This document shows, piece after piece, positions 13,815 through 20,398 of a DNA stretch of 38,667 nucleotides. Origin of the DNA: a virus; IMG/VR virus record IMGVR_UViG_3300005293_000046, positions 1-38,667 of that record; one strand, given 5' to 3'. Made by a program: the position numbers and the translations under genes. Within the stretch, counting starts at the first letter, position 1; every line of letters starts with the position of its first letter. Under the pieces are notes generated by a model. That model was not told the DNA's origin. It did not search any database and worked only from the letters and a program-made list of their open reading frames with translations.

Positions 13815-14434
13815 TAGTAGCCTTTCCCGGATCGCACACCGTCATGGTGTACCCGGATGTTCTTAGTGATTGCGAACTTTCGACCGGCAGCTAGCTCGGC
13901 GTCACGCTTCAGGTTTTCGGACCAGTCGCCCTCAGGCCAACCGGCAGCGAAGGTGTCCTTGTTCCAGACGGCAGGATTGCAGGAGAAGAAATGCTCGTGC
14001 TCCAGGTAGCCGTGAACGTCCTTGAATTGCTTGCCTCGGTTCTTGAACACGCGCAGCATATCGCCAGCACGTAGCTCATTCTCAAACCACGGCTGTCGCT
14101 GAAGGACAACCTGACTGAGGTAGGGGTGCGTGTCGATATGCGCCGCGATATTGAAGAAGTCGGTCGGCGTATCAATAGTGAAGTCCTCTTCGAGAAAGAT
14201 CGCGTGATCGCCGTAGGCGGCTCCTACACGCACGACTTCCTGCATGGCGGCGTTGTACCCCTGCCCGCCCAGCGCAGTCACGTCACCGTACTGTGAGAGG
14301 CTGTCAGAGAAGGCTTGGTCGCCCGAGTCGTCCACGAAGTGAAGCTGTGTGATTCCCGAGGCGTTTTCCTTCAGGGAATCGAGAAGGAGCGGCAGATATG
14401 CGTCCTTACGATACGTTCCAATGATAGCGAGCAT
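13814..14434 (-). CDS. Glycosyltransferase-like protein, 206 aa
   Basis: Starts MLAIIGTYRKDAYLPLLLDSL, the beginning of a GT-A/GT2 Rossmann-like fold. It has an FVDDSGD segment near residue 33 and an IFLEEDF motif near residue 79 in the position of the DxD metal site. The catalytic C-terminal half differs from its neighbour. It is translationally coupled to the second glycosyltransferase. The start lies 6 nt after a TATAGT box, so the mRNA is probably leaderless. Confidence 0.75.
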   Translation of the reverse strand: MLAIIGTYRKDAYLPLLLDSLKENASGITQLHFVDDSGDQAFSDSLSQYGDVTALGGQGYNAAMQEVVRVGAAYGDHAIFLEEDFTIDTPTDFFNIAAHIDTHPYLSQVVLQRQPWFENELRAGDMLRVFKNRGKQFKDVHGYLEHEHFFSCNPAVWNKDTFAAGWPEGDWSENLKRDAELAAGRKFAITKNIRVHHDGVRSGKGY

Positions 14435-14440
14435 CTCAAA

Positions 14441-14468
14441 ACTATATCATAAACGGCATAGTTATGCC
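14441..14468 (-). promoter_or_regulatory. Leaderless promoter with palindromic operator-like site
   Basis: TATAGT lies 6 nt before the ATG at 14434. The -35 region is not consensus but carries a perfect GGCATA-GT-TATGCC palindrome (14455-14468), which could bind an activator or repressor. Confidence 0.55.
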
Positions 14469-14471
14469 AGT

Positions 14472-14548
14472 TGGAGACCCCGGTGGGAATCGAACCCACA
14501 TACACACCTTTTGCAGAGGCGGCGTTTTAACCATTCGCGCACGAGGCC
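14472..14548 (-). tRNA. tRNA-Cys(GCA), CCA encoded
   Basis: Acceptor GGCCTCG/CGGGGTC, anticodon loop CTGCAAA (GCA), stem CGCCT/AGGTG, U73 (the cysteine identity base), and an encoded CCA at 14472-14474. The D-stem is 3 bp. Confidence 0.88.
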
Positions 14549-14553
14549 TTACG

Positions 14554-14627
14554 TAGCGAGTATGGGGATCGAACCCATTCCGGGAACTTATAAGATTCCT
14601 GCCGTCAGACCGTTCGGCCCACTCGCC
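14554..14627 (-). tRNA. tRNA-Ile(TAT)
   Basis: Acceptor GGCGAGT/ACTCGCT, D-stem GCC/GGC, anticodon stem GGAAT/GTTCC, loop CTTATAA with anticodon TAT, A73. It reads AUA directly, whereas most bacteria use a lysidine-modified CAT tRNA for this codon. Confidence 0.88.
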
Positions 14628-14628
14628 G

Positions 14629-14702
14629 TCGCTCTGGCGGGCATCGAACCCGCCTCACCACCTTATGAGGGTGTGCCGGGGCCTTCTCCGGTCTACAGAG
14701 CG
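14629..14702 (-). tRNA. tRNA-Met(CAT)
   Basis: Acceptor CGCTCTG/CAGAGCG, anticodon loop CTCATAA (CAT), perfect T-arm, A73. C1-G72 is paired and the anticodon stem lacks the three G-C pairs of an initiator, so an elongator is likely. An Ile2-type (lysidine) tRNA cannot be excluded. A GCCC-GAAA-GGGC hairpin sits just upstream. Confidence 0.8.
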
Positions 14703-14751
14703 ATTGCCCTTTCGGGCTATTCAGTTGTACTAGTGTAGCAGAGATTTACCC

Positions 14752-15468
14752 TCAGCACCACTGGCTCGTGTAGCGCAGCGGCTTGGCGAGGTAAAGCTCG
14801 CGCTCTTCGAAGTCGTCTTCCCATTCGCCCTCGTCCGCGTTAGCGGCCTTGGTCATGTTGCGGAGGATGTTCTTCTTCATGGTGCGGCTACGCTTTTCGG
14901 CCCAGATGCCGCCAGGCTCGCACCTGTCGCACGAGCAGTTGCGGCGTTCGCTTTCGCGGGGGAGGGTGCGGTAGCAGCCGTTGTGGTTGTAGCGCGTGTT
15001 GTAGCGGGGTCCTTCAGGGATGTGTTCGGTGCATTCCTGAGGAACCTCGATGATGATTTCCTCGCGCTTTTCGCGCTGGGTGCTGGAGTAGAGCAGCTTG
15101 CGATCACCCTGTCCGATGTTGACGAGGTTCTGTGCCTCCTGCCAGATCGGGTTGATGCCCTTTCCGGTGGTGAGCCAGTAAGCCTCGCCGTCCTTCATCG
15201 TGTAGCGCATGGACTCAAGCATGGCGAGAGGCCAGTTGACGGCGCGGTACCAGTCCTTGGTACGCGGAGCGTTCTCAGCGATCCAGTTGGCTGTTTCCCA
15301 GCGCTCGTGGGTTTCCATGACGGGGTTGCCCTCGTCATCGCGGATGATCTTTCCCTTGAGGGTGGTGTAGCTGTTGCCCCAGTAGGTGCAGAAGGTGTGG
15401 TCGTGCTTGACGACACCCTCATCGTTGAGCATCACCCAGTACGGGCGATCCTTGTCGGTGCGTGACAT
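14752..15468 (-). CDS. Hypothetical protein with Cys cluster, 238 aa
   Basis: Unrecognised protein of 238 residues. The N-terminal half is rich in Trp, Tyr and charged residues (YWVMLNDEG, HTFCTYWGNSY). A CSCDRCEPGG cluster near residues 180-189, preceded by a GCYRTLPRESERRNC segment, could bind zinc. Codon use matches its neighbours. The feature of note is its leader, a 125-nt region with three mutually exclusive hairpins, the last of which covers the ribosome site. This suggests post-transcriptional control. It lies next to tRNA groups on both sides, so a role linked to RNA or translation is possible but not shown. Confidence 0.8.
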   Translation of the reverse strand: MSRTDKDRPYWVMLNDEGVVKHDHTFCTYWGNSYTTLKGKIIRDDEGNPVMETHERWETANWIAENAPRTKDWYRAVNWPLAMLESMRYTMKDGEAYWLTTGKGINPIWQEAQNLVNIGQGDRKLLYSSTQREKREEIIIEVPQECTEHIPEGPRYNTRYNHNGCYRTLPRESERRNCSCDRCEPGGIWAEKRSRTMKKNILRNMTKAANADEGEWEDDFEERELYLAKPLRYTSQWC

Positions 15469-15471
15469 TGT

Positions 15472-15568
15472 GGTTCCATTCCGGAACCTAGATGTGGGGC
15501 CTTTCCCCGCTGGCGTCTAGGTCCCTAACACATTTGCCAGCCGAAGCTGGTACTGTGTCGTGGGACCT
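15472..15568 (-). promoter_or_regulatory. Three-hairpin switch leader (riboswitch-like)
   Basis: In transcription order: hairpin A (15519-15568) has a 7-bp outer AGGTCCC/GGGACCT stem, a 5-bp ACACA/TGTGT stem and an inner CCAGC-TTCG-GCTGG stem. Hairpin B (15486-15522) has an ACCTAGA/TCTAGGT stem over a GGGG/CCCC stem. Hairpin C (15472-15488) pairs GGTTCC with GGAACC, the latter being the likely ribosome site of the ATG at 15468. A shares bases with B and B shares bases with C. A plus C hides the ribosome site, while B exposes it. Confidence 0.65.
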
Positions 15569-15599
15569 GAACCGAAGTGATGTTCTTTGTCATATCTAC

Positions 15600-15628
15600 A
15601 GTGTAGCACACCTACGCGGTGGGCGCAA
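15600..15628 (-). promoter_or_regulatory. Promoter for the switch leader and 238-aa gene
   Basis: Read leftward: TTGCGC, 17-bp spacer, TACACT. The predicted start near 15593 gives a leader of about 125 nt that contains the three alternative hairpins. The same promoter region overlaps the end of the 101-aa gene upstream. Confidence 0.75.
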
Positions 15629-15917
15629 CTCTCCGGTCGTAGAACTTATCGTCCCCGTCTTCCGGTCGCCAGGTGCGGGTGTGCTCGTAGGCAGCAGGGT
15701 CTTGACGGTAGCCCGGACGCGGAACTAGCTGCGAGAGGGTGCCGTTGGGATAGGCAGGCCCGTCATTGTAGGGTCCGGTAGCCTGCCTGTGCTCTACACG
15801 GTCCCAGCGAACCCACCCCCAGGGAACAGGATCAAGCGCATTACGCTGATCCTGCTCCCTGGCGATAGCCTCAAGCAGGTCTACCAGTTCATCGTCGGAG
15901 TATCCGCCGAGTTCCAT
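15612..15917 (-). CDS. Hypothetical protein, 101 aa
   Basis: Starts MELGGYSDDELVDLLEAIAREQDQ and continues with a Pro/Trp/Tyr-rich basic half (VPWGWVRWDRVEHRQ). The ATG is directly adjacent to the rtcB stop, so it is the last gene of the RNA repair operon. The family is not recognised. No catalytic motif is visible. Confidence 0.75.
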   Translation of the reverse strand: MELGGYSDDELVDLLEAIAREQDQRNALDPVPWGWVRWDRVEHRQATGPYNDGPAYPNGTLSQLVPRPGYRQDPAAYEHTRTWRPEDGDDKFYDRRVAPTA

Positions 15918-15918
15918 G

Positions 15919-17142
15919 TCAGCCCTTGACGCAGAGGATCGTCTGAAGGTGCTGGACGACCTCAACGAGGTTATCCTGGTCCTTGACAACTTGGTGAATA
16001 TCCTTGTAAGCCTGGGGAAGCTCGTCCAGGATGCCCGAGTCACGGCGAGACTCGATGGTGCCCATCTGCTCGCGGATCGCCGTAGCGCCCTCGTCATCGC
16101 CAGCGAACGCGCGCTTAGCAGCACCGCGCGAGAGCTTACGCCCTGCACCGTGGGAAGCGGAGTTCAGCGAGTCCACGTTACCAAGACCCTTGACGATGTA
16201 CGAACCGGTCGCCATGGAACCGGGGATGAGCGCAAGCTCACCCTTGTTCGCCCGGATCGCGCCCTTGCGGGTAACGATCAGGTCCACACCGTTGTGAGTT
16301 TCCTCAGCAACGAAGTTGTGGTGGCAGTTGATTTCGTCCTCGTACTTTGCCTCGGGCATCACCTTCGAGACCTCACGCTTGATGAGGCCCATCATGATCG
16401 AGCGGGACGTTGCGGCGTAGCGCTGAGCCCACCACAGGTCGTCACGGTACGCCTTCATTTCAGGCGTGTCCTTCAGGAAGACGGCAAGGTCCTTGATCGG
16501 AAGGTCCTGGTTGTGCGGTAGGGTCTTCGCGATGCTGATGTGGTATTCAGCCAGTTCCTTGCCGATGTTCCGTGAACCGGAGTGCAGCGTGATCCAGATG
16601 TTGTCGTCCGCGTCGGTGCACAGTTCGATGAAGTGGTTTCCACCGCCCAGTGTACCAAGCTGCTTACCGGCCTTCGTGCGAAGGTCACGGAATGGTGCGT
16701 GAAGGTCACTGAAGTCGGCTTCGAGGCGCGTGCTCTCCTGGAATACCCCGCCACCGAACTCCTTCAGTGCGCGCGGTGCTACCGGGTTGTCGTGGCTGTT
16801 GAAGCCGACCGGAACGGCCTTCTCGAACGCCAGACGCAGCTTGTGGAGGATGTCATCGACATCATCGCGCGTGAGGCTGGTCTTGACCGCGTTCACGCCA
16901 CAGCCGATGTCCACGCCCACAGCGGACGGGCAGATCGCGCTCGTGGAGCCGATGACCGTACCGATGGTTGCGCCGACGCCCAGGTGTACGTCAGGCATGA
17001 CTCGAAGCTCATCGACCCACGGCAGTGCGCCGACGTTTCGAATCTGCTGGACCGCCTGAGACTCAACATCCCATTCGTTTGCCCACATCAGGGTGCGAGC
17101 CTTTGCCCCCGGCAGTTCCACCGGGAAAGTGTTGTCAGTCAT
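15919..17142 (-). CDS. rtcB: RtcB RNA 3'-phosphate ligase
   Basis: GTP-dependent ligase that joins a 2',3'-cyclic or 3'-phosphate RNA end to a 5'-OH end, the ends left by many tRNA-cutting toxins. All catalytic residues are visible with nearly E. coli spacing: D78 and C81 (GVDIGCG), H170 (GGGNHF), H187 (LHSGSRN), H275 (INCHHNF) and the guanylated H331 (SHGAGR). Its 407 residues are full length. The ATG at 17142 is chosen because AAGGA sits 4-5 nt upstream. Longer forms run into the upstream gene, with which it overlaps by 8 nt. It sits in an operon with a macro domain protein. Confidence 0.95.
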   Translation of the reverse strand: MTDNTFPVELPGAKARTLMWANEWDVESQAVQQIRNVGALPWVDELRVMPDVHLGVGATIGTVIGSTSAICPSAVGVDIGCGVNAVKTSLTRDDVDDILHKLRLAFEKAVPVGFNSHDNPVAPRALKEFGGGVFQESTRLEADFSDLHAPFRDLRTKAGKQLGTLGGGNHFIELCTDADDNIWITLHSGSRNIGKELAEYHISIAKTLPHNQDLPIKDLAVFLKDTPEMKAYRDDLWWAQRYAATSRSIMMGLIKREVSKVMPEAKYEDEINCHHNFVAEETHNGVDLIVTRKGAIRANKGELALIPGSMATGSYIVKGLGNVDSLNSASHGAGRKLSRGAAKRAFAGDDEGATAIREQMGTIESRRDSGILDELPQAYKDIHQVVKDQDNLVEVVQHLQTILCVKG

Positions 17143-17623
17143 TTTCCTTGTCCTTATCCTTGCCCCAACTAGCGTTGTAGGCTTCATGCATTGCGGCGAG
17201 AATCGCCTTGGCGTGTTCGTTGTCTGGCTCAGCTTCGAGGAAGTCGAGCACCTTGACTCCCACCGTAGGTCCCATCATGGCGATGTATTCGCCGTCCTCT
17301 TCCCAGTGGGTAATGATCCCGTTGATTATCCCGTCTGGAAGGTTAGAAGACTTCTGGAGGGCCACAACAATGTGGCACCAGGAGCCGATCAGCTTCTCTT
17401 TCAGAGAACGCTTCCGATCCCAACGGCGTGCCAGCTTGCTCGGAGTGACGGCCCGCTTCAGGCGCTTCGTCCAGTGGTTATAGCCGGTGTAGTCCCGTTT
17501 GTAGCGGATGTGTACGAGGTCGCCCTTATCCCGCGAATAGACCCAAGGGGTGTCGTTGGAGGCGAACTTGGTTGCCACGAATCGGGTGAAGTCGAGAAGA
17601 TGCGCATCGGTCGGTTCAGTCAT
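17135..17623 (-). CDS. Hypothetical protein, 162 aa
   Basis: Unrecognised soluble protein. The centre is basic (YKRDYTGYNHWTKRLKRAVTPSKLARRWDRKRSLKEK), which suggests nucleic acid binding, and the C-terminal third is helical and charged. It overlaps the macro domain gene by 4 nt at its start and rtcB by 8 nt at its end, so the three proteins are made together. An RNA-binding or accessory role in repair is inference from this position. Confidence 0.78.
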   Translation of the reverse strand: MTEPTDAHLLDFTRFVATKFASNDTPWVYSRDKGDLVHIRYKRDYTGYNHWTKRLKRAVTPSKLARRWDRKRSLKEKLIGSWCHIVVALQKSSNLPDGIINGIITHWEEDGEYIAMMGPTVGVKVLDFLEAEPDNEHAKAILAAMHEAYNASWGKDKDKEND

Positions 17624-18069
17624 GCTTCGTACGTCCAAAGTTCGATGTCAACGGGTGTGTGCATGGCGAGCGCCAGCAGAAGGCCCTCCACGATGTTCTG
17701 ATCCAGCCCGCCGATCCCTGAGCCGATGCGAGGGAGTGCGAGAGTCGTGATGCCCATAGCTTCGAGCCACGGCAGCGACTTGCTGACCCCGTTGAAGAGG
17801 AATTCGTAGCTCGCGTTCGCACCAGGAGCCTCTTGGCTGGCGATGTTGAGGACGATACGGCCCTCGCCCACGCCCCAGGGGAGTACCTGTCCGCCGCTGA
17901 ACGAACCGCTCAGGCATGCCCTGCGGTACGCATGGTACATGTCAGGCCAGCGGTTCTTGAACTGTACCGCGATGCCCGCGCCCATTACGCCCTGCGTGTT
18001 CACGCCATGGCCGATAGCGAGCGCGTCGGTGTCGAAGATGTTCCCTCGGCGGTGGATAAGCTTTGTCAT
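17620..18069 (-). CDS. Macro domain ADP-ribose hydrolase (TARG1/DarG-like)
   Basis: A 149-residue single macro domain. It shows GNIFDTDALAIGHGVNTQGVMGAGIA (ADP-ribose binding loop 1), FPGA-like loop residues and LPRIGSGIGGLDQNIVE (loop 2). The MGAGIAVQF and LPRIGxGxGGL elements resemble TARG1, DarG and Poa1p-type enzymes, which remove ADP-ribose from protein or DNA, or dephosphorylate ADP-ribose-1''-phosphate. Candidate roles are reversing a DarT-type or other ADP-ribosylating defence, or clearing by-products of RNA repair. It is the first gene of the rtcB operon and is driven by a leaderless TTGACA/TAGGCT promoter. Confidence 0.9.
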   Translation of the reverse strand: MTKLIHRRGNIFDTDALAIGHGVNTQGVMGAGIAVQFKNRWPDMYHAYRRACLSGSFSGGQVLPWGVGEGRIVLNIASQEAPGANASYEFLFNGVSKSLPWLEAMGITTLALPRIGSGIGGLDQNIVEGLLLALAMHTPVDIELWTYEA

Positions 18070-18104
18070 GGGACCAGCCTATCGTAGCGCTGGCCCCATG
18101 TCAA
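18070..18104 (-). promoter_or_regulatory. Leaderless promoter of the macro domain/RtcB operon
   Basis: Read leftward: TTGACA, 17-bp spacer, TAGGCT, 6 nt (GGTCCC), ATG at 18069. A 9-bp inverted repeat (GGGGCCAGC with GCTGGTCCC) spans the spacer, -10 box and start site and could be an operator. Confidence 0.85.
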
Positions 18105-18105
18105 G

Positions 18106-19215
18106 TCATCGGTCGTGCTTCAGGAGGTAACGCTGGGAGATAGCCTTCCAGCTAGCGCGAGCGCCGTTCTTGAAGTGCGAGGCGCGGGTGTTTCGCCACA
18201 CGACACCCTCAACGGGCCGTTGGGGGTTGATCTTGCTCTTCAGGTTCTCGACCTGTTCGAGAGCTTCCTCAATGCTGGTCGGGTACGGGAGGCTGTGAAG
18301 CGGCACCGGCTCGGCACCGAAGTCCTCATCCCCGATAGGCCAGAATCCACGAGGGATATCGCCCGTCTCGCTGTCCAGGATGGTGAACACGCGGAACTGA
18401 ACTTCCTTGACATCGAGCGGGTTGCCCTGGATGCCGGGTCCGAAAATCTCACCCTGGATCGCAGCGTAGCCAGTCGGGTAGTACTCGGCAAGCCAGGTGA
18501 TGAGGCCAAGCTCACGAGCGAGCTTCCACATGGAGTTGTGGGAAGTCTCTTCGAGGTCCCAGTTACGGGAGGCCACGCCAGGAACGCCGTCCTTGATGTA
18601 GACCGTCATGGACGAGCCGTCGATCTTCTCGGTGGCGATCCAGTAGCCGTCAAGGTCTTCGTCAGGCTCAAAGACCCACGGCATGTTCTGGATGCGCTCT
18701 TCGTCCGTCTTACGGATCACGGAAGGGAACGGACCCTTGGCAGAGCCAGCAAGCTCAGCCGGGATTGGCGGGTCCCACTTCTCAAGACCGGGGATAAACT
18801 TCGTAACGTCCACTCCCACCTTCGCCACACGGTAGCTCGGGTCGTCGTCTACCGGCTCGCTGATCGAAAGGAAGTCCTCCAGAGGAAGACGAGAAAGTTC
18901 CGGGAAGTCACGCAGCGGTAGCACGAGGCCCTGGCTGTAGATGCCGCGCATCTTGGCGGTCTTGAGCACATGGCCCTCCACACCCTCCGGGTTCTTCCGT
19001 GCGCCACGCGGGGCGAGGAAGGTGAAGCGCGGGTCGTCAAGTGGCAGGAACGAGTCTATCTCGAAAAAAATCACGATATCTCCGACCTGGAACTCCCCGA
19101 TGCGCACAACAACGTCCCAGCCTCGCACCTTGGCGATCTGGATGCTGTCCGCTCCCTCGATTGAGAGTAGCTCCGTAATTTCCTCGATTGTCGCGAGGGC
19201 GCGTTCTTCAGTCAT
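18106..19215 (-). CDS. RNA ligase, DraRnl/Rnl5-like
   Basis: ATP-dependent RNA ligase of 369 residues. An N-terminal OB-like module (about residues 1-130; RGWDVVVRIGEFQVGDIVIFFEIDSFLP) precedes the nucleotidyltransferase domain, the domain order of Deinococcus Rnl. Motif I is EKIDGSS with lysine 197 as the likely AMP-accepting residue. Later elements are QGEIFGPGIQGN (motif IIIa region), EGVVWR (motif IV) and WKAISQRYLLK (motif V). Such ligases seal 3'-OH/5'-phosphate nicks, so it complements RtcB chemically. It has its own leaderless promoter embedded in the terminator of the upstream tRNA array. Confidence 0.9.
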   Translation of the reverse strand: MTEERALATIEEITELLSIEGADSIQIAKVRGWDVVVRIGEFQVGDIVIFFEIDSFLPLDDPRFTFLAPRGARKNPEGVEGHVLKTAKMRGIYSQGLVLPLRDFPELSRLPLEDFLSISEPVDDDPSYRVAKVGVDVTKFIPGLEKWDPPIPAELAGSAKGPFPSVIRKTDEERIQNMPWVFEPDEDLDGYWIATEKIDGSSMTVYIKDGVPGVASRNWDLEETSHNSMWKLARELGLITWLAEYYPTGYAAIQGEIFGPGIQGNPLDVKEVQFRVFTILDSETGDIPRGFWPIGDEDFGAEPVPLHSLPYPTSIEEALEQVENLKSKINPQRPVEGVVWRNTRASHFKNGARASWKAISQRYLLKHDR

Positions 19216-19221
19216 GGGACG

Positions 19222-19263
19222 AGTTTATACGAAAAAAGCCTCCCTGTCAACCAGGAAGGCTTT
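19222..19263 (-). promoter_or_regulatory. Terminator-promoter fusion before the RNA ligase gene
   Basis: Read leftward: a 12-bp terminator hairpin (AAAGCCT.. stem, 19235-19263) is followed by six T. Its loop and 3' arm contain TTGACA (19245-19250). After a 17-bp spacer that includes the T-run comes TAAACT, then 6 nt (CGTCCC) to the ATG at 19215. One element ends the tRNA transcript and starts the ligase mRNA. Confidence 0.88.
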
Positions 19264-19269
19264 GATCTT

Positions 19270-19345
19270 TGGTGGGTCCCCGGAGAGTCGAACTCCGATT
19301 CGAAGGGTAAAAGCCAACTAGATTAATCCGTTATCTTAGAGACCC
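19270..19345 (-). tRNA. tRNA-Lys(TTT), CCA encoded
   Basis: Acceptor GGGTCTC/GGGACCC, D-stem AGAT/ATCT, anticodon loop CTTTTAC (TTT), T-arm CGGAG/CTCCG, A73 and encoded CCA. The anticodon stem has two U-U mismatches. Confidence 0.82.
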
Positions 19346-19413
19346 AAGTGCGGAGATGCGGGCCAACCCGCTCTGAGGACGCTCCGCGCGCCAGGATGAC
19401 CAGAGGGTCAACG

Positions 19414-19485
19414 CACTCCCGCCTAGATTCGAACTAGGACTAACGAGTTCCAAAGGCTCGCGTGCTGCCGTTACACTACGGGAGT
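19414..19485 (-). tRNA. tRNA-Gln(TTG)
   Basis: Acceptor ACTCCCG/CGGGAGT, D-stem GTGT/GCAC, anticodon loop CTTTGGA (TTG), perfect T-stem CCTAG/CTAGG, G73 as in other glutamine tRNAs. One C-A mismatch lies next to the anticodon loop. Confidence 0.83.
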
Positions 19486-19535
19486 ATGGAGGGTTCCGTC
19501 TTCCAGCGGCGACGTACACCCACAACCCTAACCTG

Positions 19536-19606
19536 CTCCCCATCCCAGATTCGAACTTGGACTAGCGGCTTCAGAGGCCGATGTGCTGCCGTTACACCAA
19601 CGGGGA
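19536..19606 (-). tRNA. tRNA-Gln(CTG)
   Basis: Acceptor TCCCCGT/ATGGGGA, D-stem GTGT/GCAC, anticodon loop CTCTGAA (CTG), G73. There is a mismatch at the top of the anticodon stem and one in the T-stem. Confidence 0.82.
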
Positions 19607-19677
19607 ATAGAGGCCCTACGAACTGTACGTACATTTCCTGTGGTCTCAACCGCGTTGGAAATGGTCGTAGGGCTTTG

Positions 19678-19750
19678 CACTGGAGGCAGGAATCGAACCT
19701 ACGTGGCGCTGAGCCAGAATCAGCATGGGATGCCAGCAACCCACTCCAGT
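19678..19750 (-). tRNA. tRNA-Gln(CTG), second copy
   Basis: Acceptor ACTGGAG/CTCCAGT, perfect anticodon stem GCTGA/TCAGC, loop TTCTGGC (CTG), T-arm normal, G73. It is divergent from the other CTG tRNA, so it is not a recent duplicate. Confidence 0.8.
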
Positions 19751-19782
19751 ATGTGTGCGTTAGAGTCGCACCCCTCATATTG

Positions 19783-20094
19783 TTAGCAGCGAGCTACCGT
19801 GAACTGCCCAGCGCTGTTCATGATGACCCAGAAGCCGAAAACGTTTCCGTAGTAGCTCTTCGTGCCGATGCGAACACAGGTACGAGACGGGATGAGGATC
19901 GAGTCCACATCATAAGCTCTCTGGCCGTAGAAGAGGGTCTGCTTGCTGCCGTCCTCTCTCTGTACCGTGACCGATCCAGACCCGAAGTTGCCCACTGTGG
20001 TACCGTAGGCGGCGTTAGCGGCGGGAGCCGCACTGACGCCGATGCCGAGGACCAGAGCCGCGCCTGCGAGTGCCGCGATAATCTTTCTTTTCAT
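19783..20094 (-). CDS. Small secreted protein, 103 aa
   Basis: Signal peptide at residues 1-29: a basic KRK start, a hydrophobic AALAGAALVLGIGVSAAPAA core and a likely cleavage after ANA. The mature part is about 75 residues and beta-rich (GTTVGNFGSGSVTVQREDG), with two cysteines that could form a disulphide. It starts 5 nt after GGAG. The family is not recognised. With the PASTA lipoprotein it is the second exported phage protein here and could alter the host surface, which is inference. Confidence 0.8.
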   Translation of the reverse strand: MKRKIIAALAGAALVLGIGVSAAPAANAAYGTTVGNFGSGSVTVQREDGSKQTLFYGQRAYDVDSILIPSRTCVRIGTKSYYGNVFGFWVIMNSAGQFTVARC

Positions 20095-20127
20095 TGTTTC
20101 TCCGTATTTGAGTGGGGATGTGTCCAC

Positions 20128-20156
20128 ATCATATCAGAGAACTTGCTGTGAAGCAA
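20128..20156 (-). promoter_or_regulatory. Promoter for the secreted protein gene
   Basis: Read leftward: TTGCTT, 17-bp spacer, TATGAT. Predicted start near 20121 gives a 27-nt leader with a GGAG ribosome site. The -35 box lies just after the 3' end of tRNA-Arg(CCT). Confidence 0.7.
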
Positions 20157-20159
20157 ATG

Positions 20160-20231
20160 TGCCCCCGGTGGGAATCGAACCCACAACCATCCCGTTAGGA
20201 CCGGGCTACTCTACCATTGAGCTACGAAGGC
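20160..20231 (-). tRNA. tRNA-Arg(CCT)
   Basis: Acceptor GCCTTCG/CGGGGGC, D-arm GCTC/GAGT, anticodon loop GTCCTAA (CCT), T-stem perfect, A73. Top pair of the anticodon stem is mismatched. It reads AGG. Confidence 0.86.
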
Positions 20232-20235
20232 GTTG

Positions 20236-20308
20236 TGCCAACACCGGGACTCGAACCCGGAACCTTTACCCTCGGAAGGTACTGCTCTATCCATTGAGCT
20301 ATATCGGC
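20236..20308 (-). tRNA. tRNA-Arg(CCG)
   Basis: Acceptor GCCGATA/TGTTGGC, D-stem GCTC/GAGC, anticodon loop TTCCGAG (CCG), T-stem CCGGG/CCCGG, A73. It lies 4 nt from the preceding tRNA. Confidence 0.88.
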
Positions 20309-20309
20309 G

Positions 20310-20388
20310 TGGAGCGGCGGATGGGGGTCGAACCCACATGTGTCCATTAAACTTTCAACTGGTTCGTAGCCAGAGGTTATACCACCGC
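20310..20388 (-). tRNA. tRNA-Arg(ACG)-like, no D-arm, CCA encoded
   Basis: Acceptor GCGGTGG/CCGCCGC, T-arm GTGGG/CCCAT and an encoded CCA are normal. The CTGG-CTACGAA-CCAG arm is the typical inosine-type Arg anticodon arm (ACG). Only 7 nt (TATAACC) join acceptor and anticodon arm, so no D-arm can form, while the variable region is 20-21 nt. T73 is unusual for arginine. Confidence 0.6.
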
Positions 20389-20398
20389 ATATTTTGCG

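Noticed and set aside
19462-20151. Rightward 229-aa frame across tRNA-Gln genes and the secreted protein gene
   Set aside because: It runs through three tRNAs and antisense to a signal-peptide protein. Composition is not coding-like.
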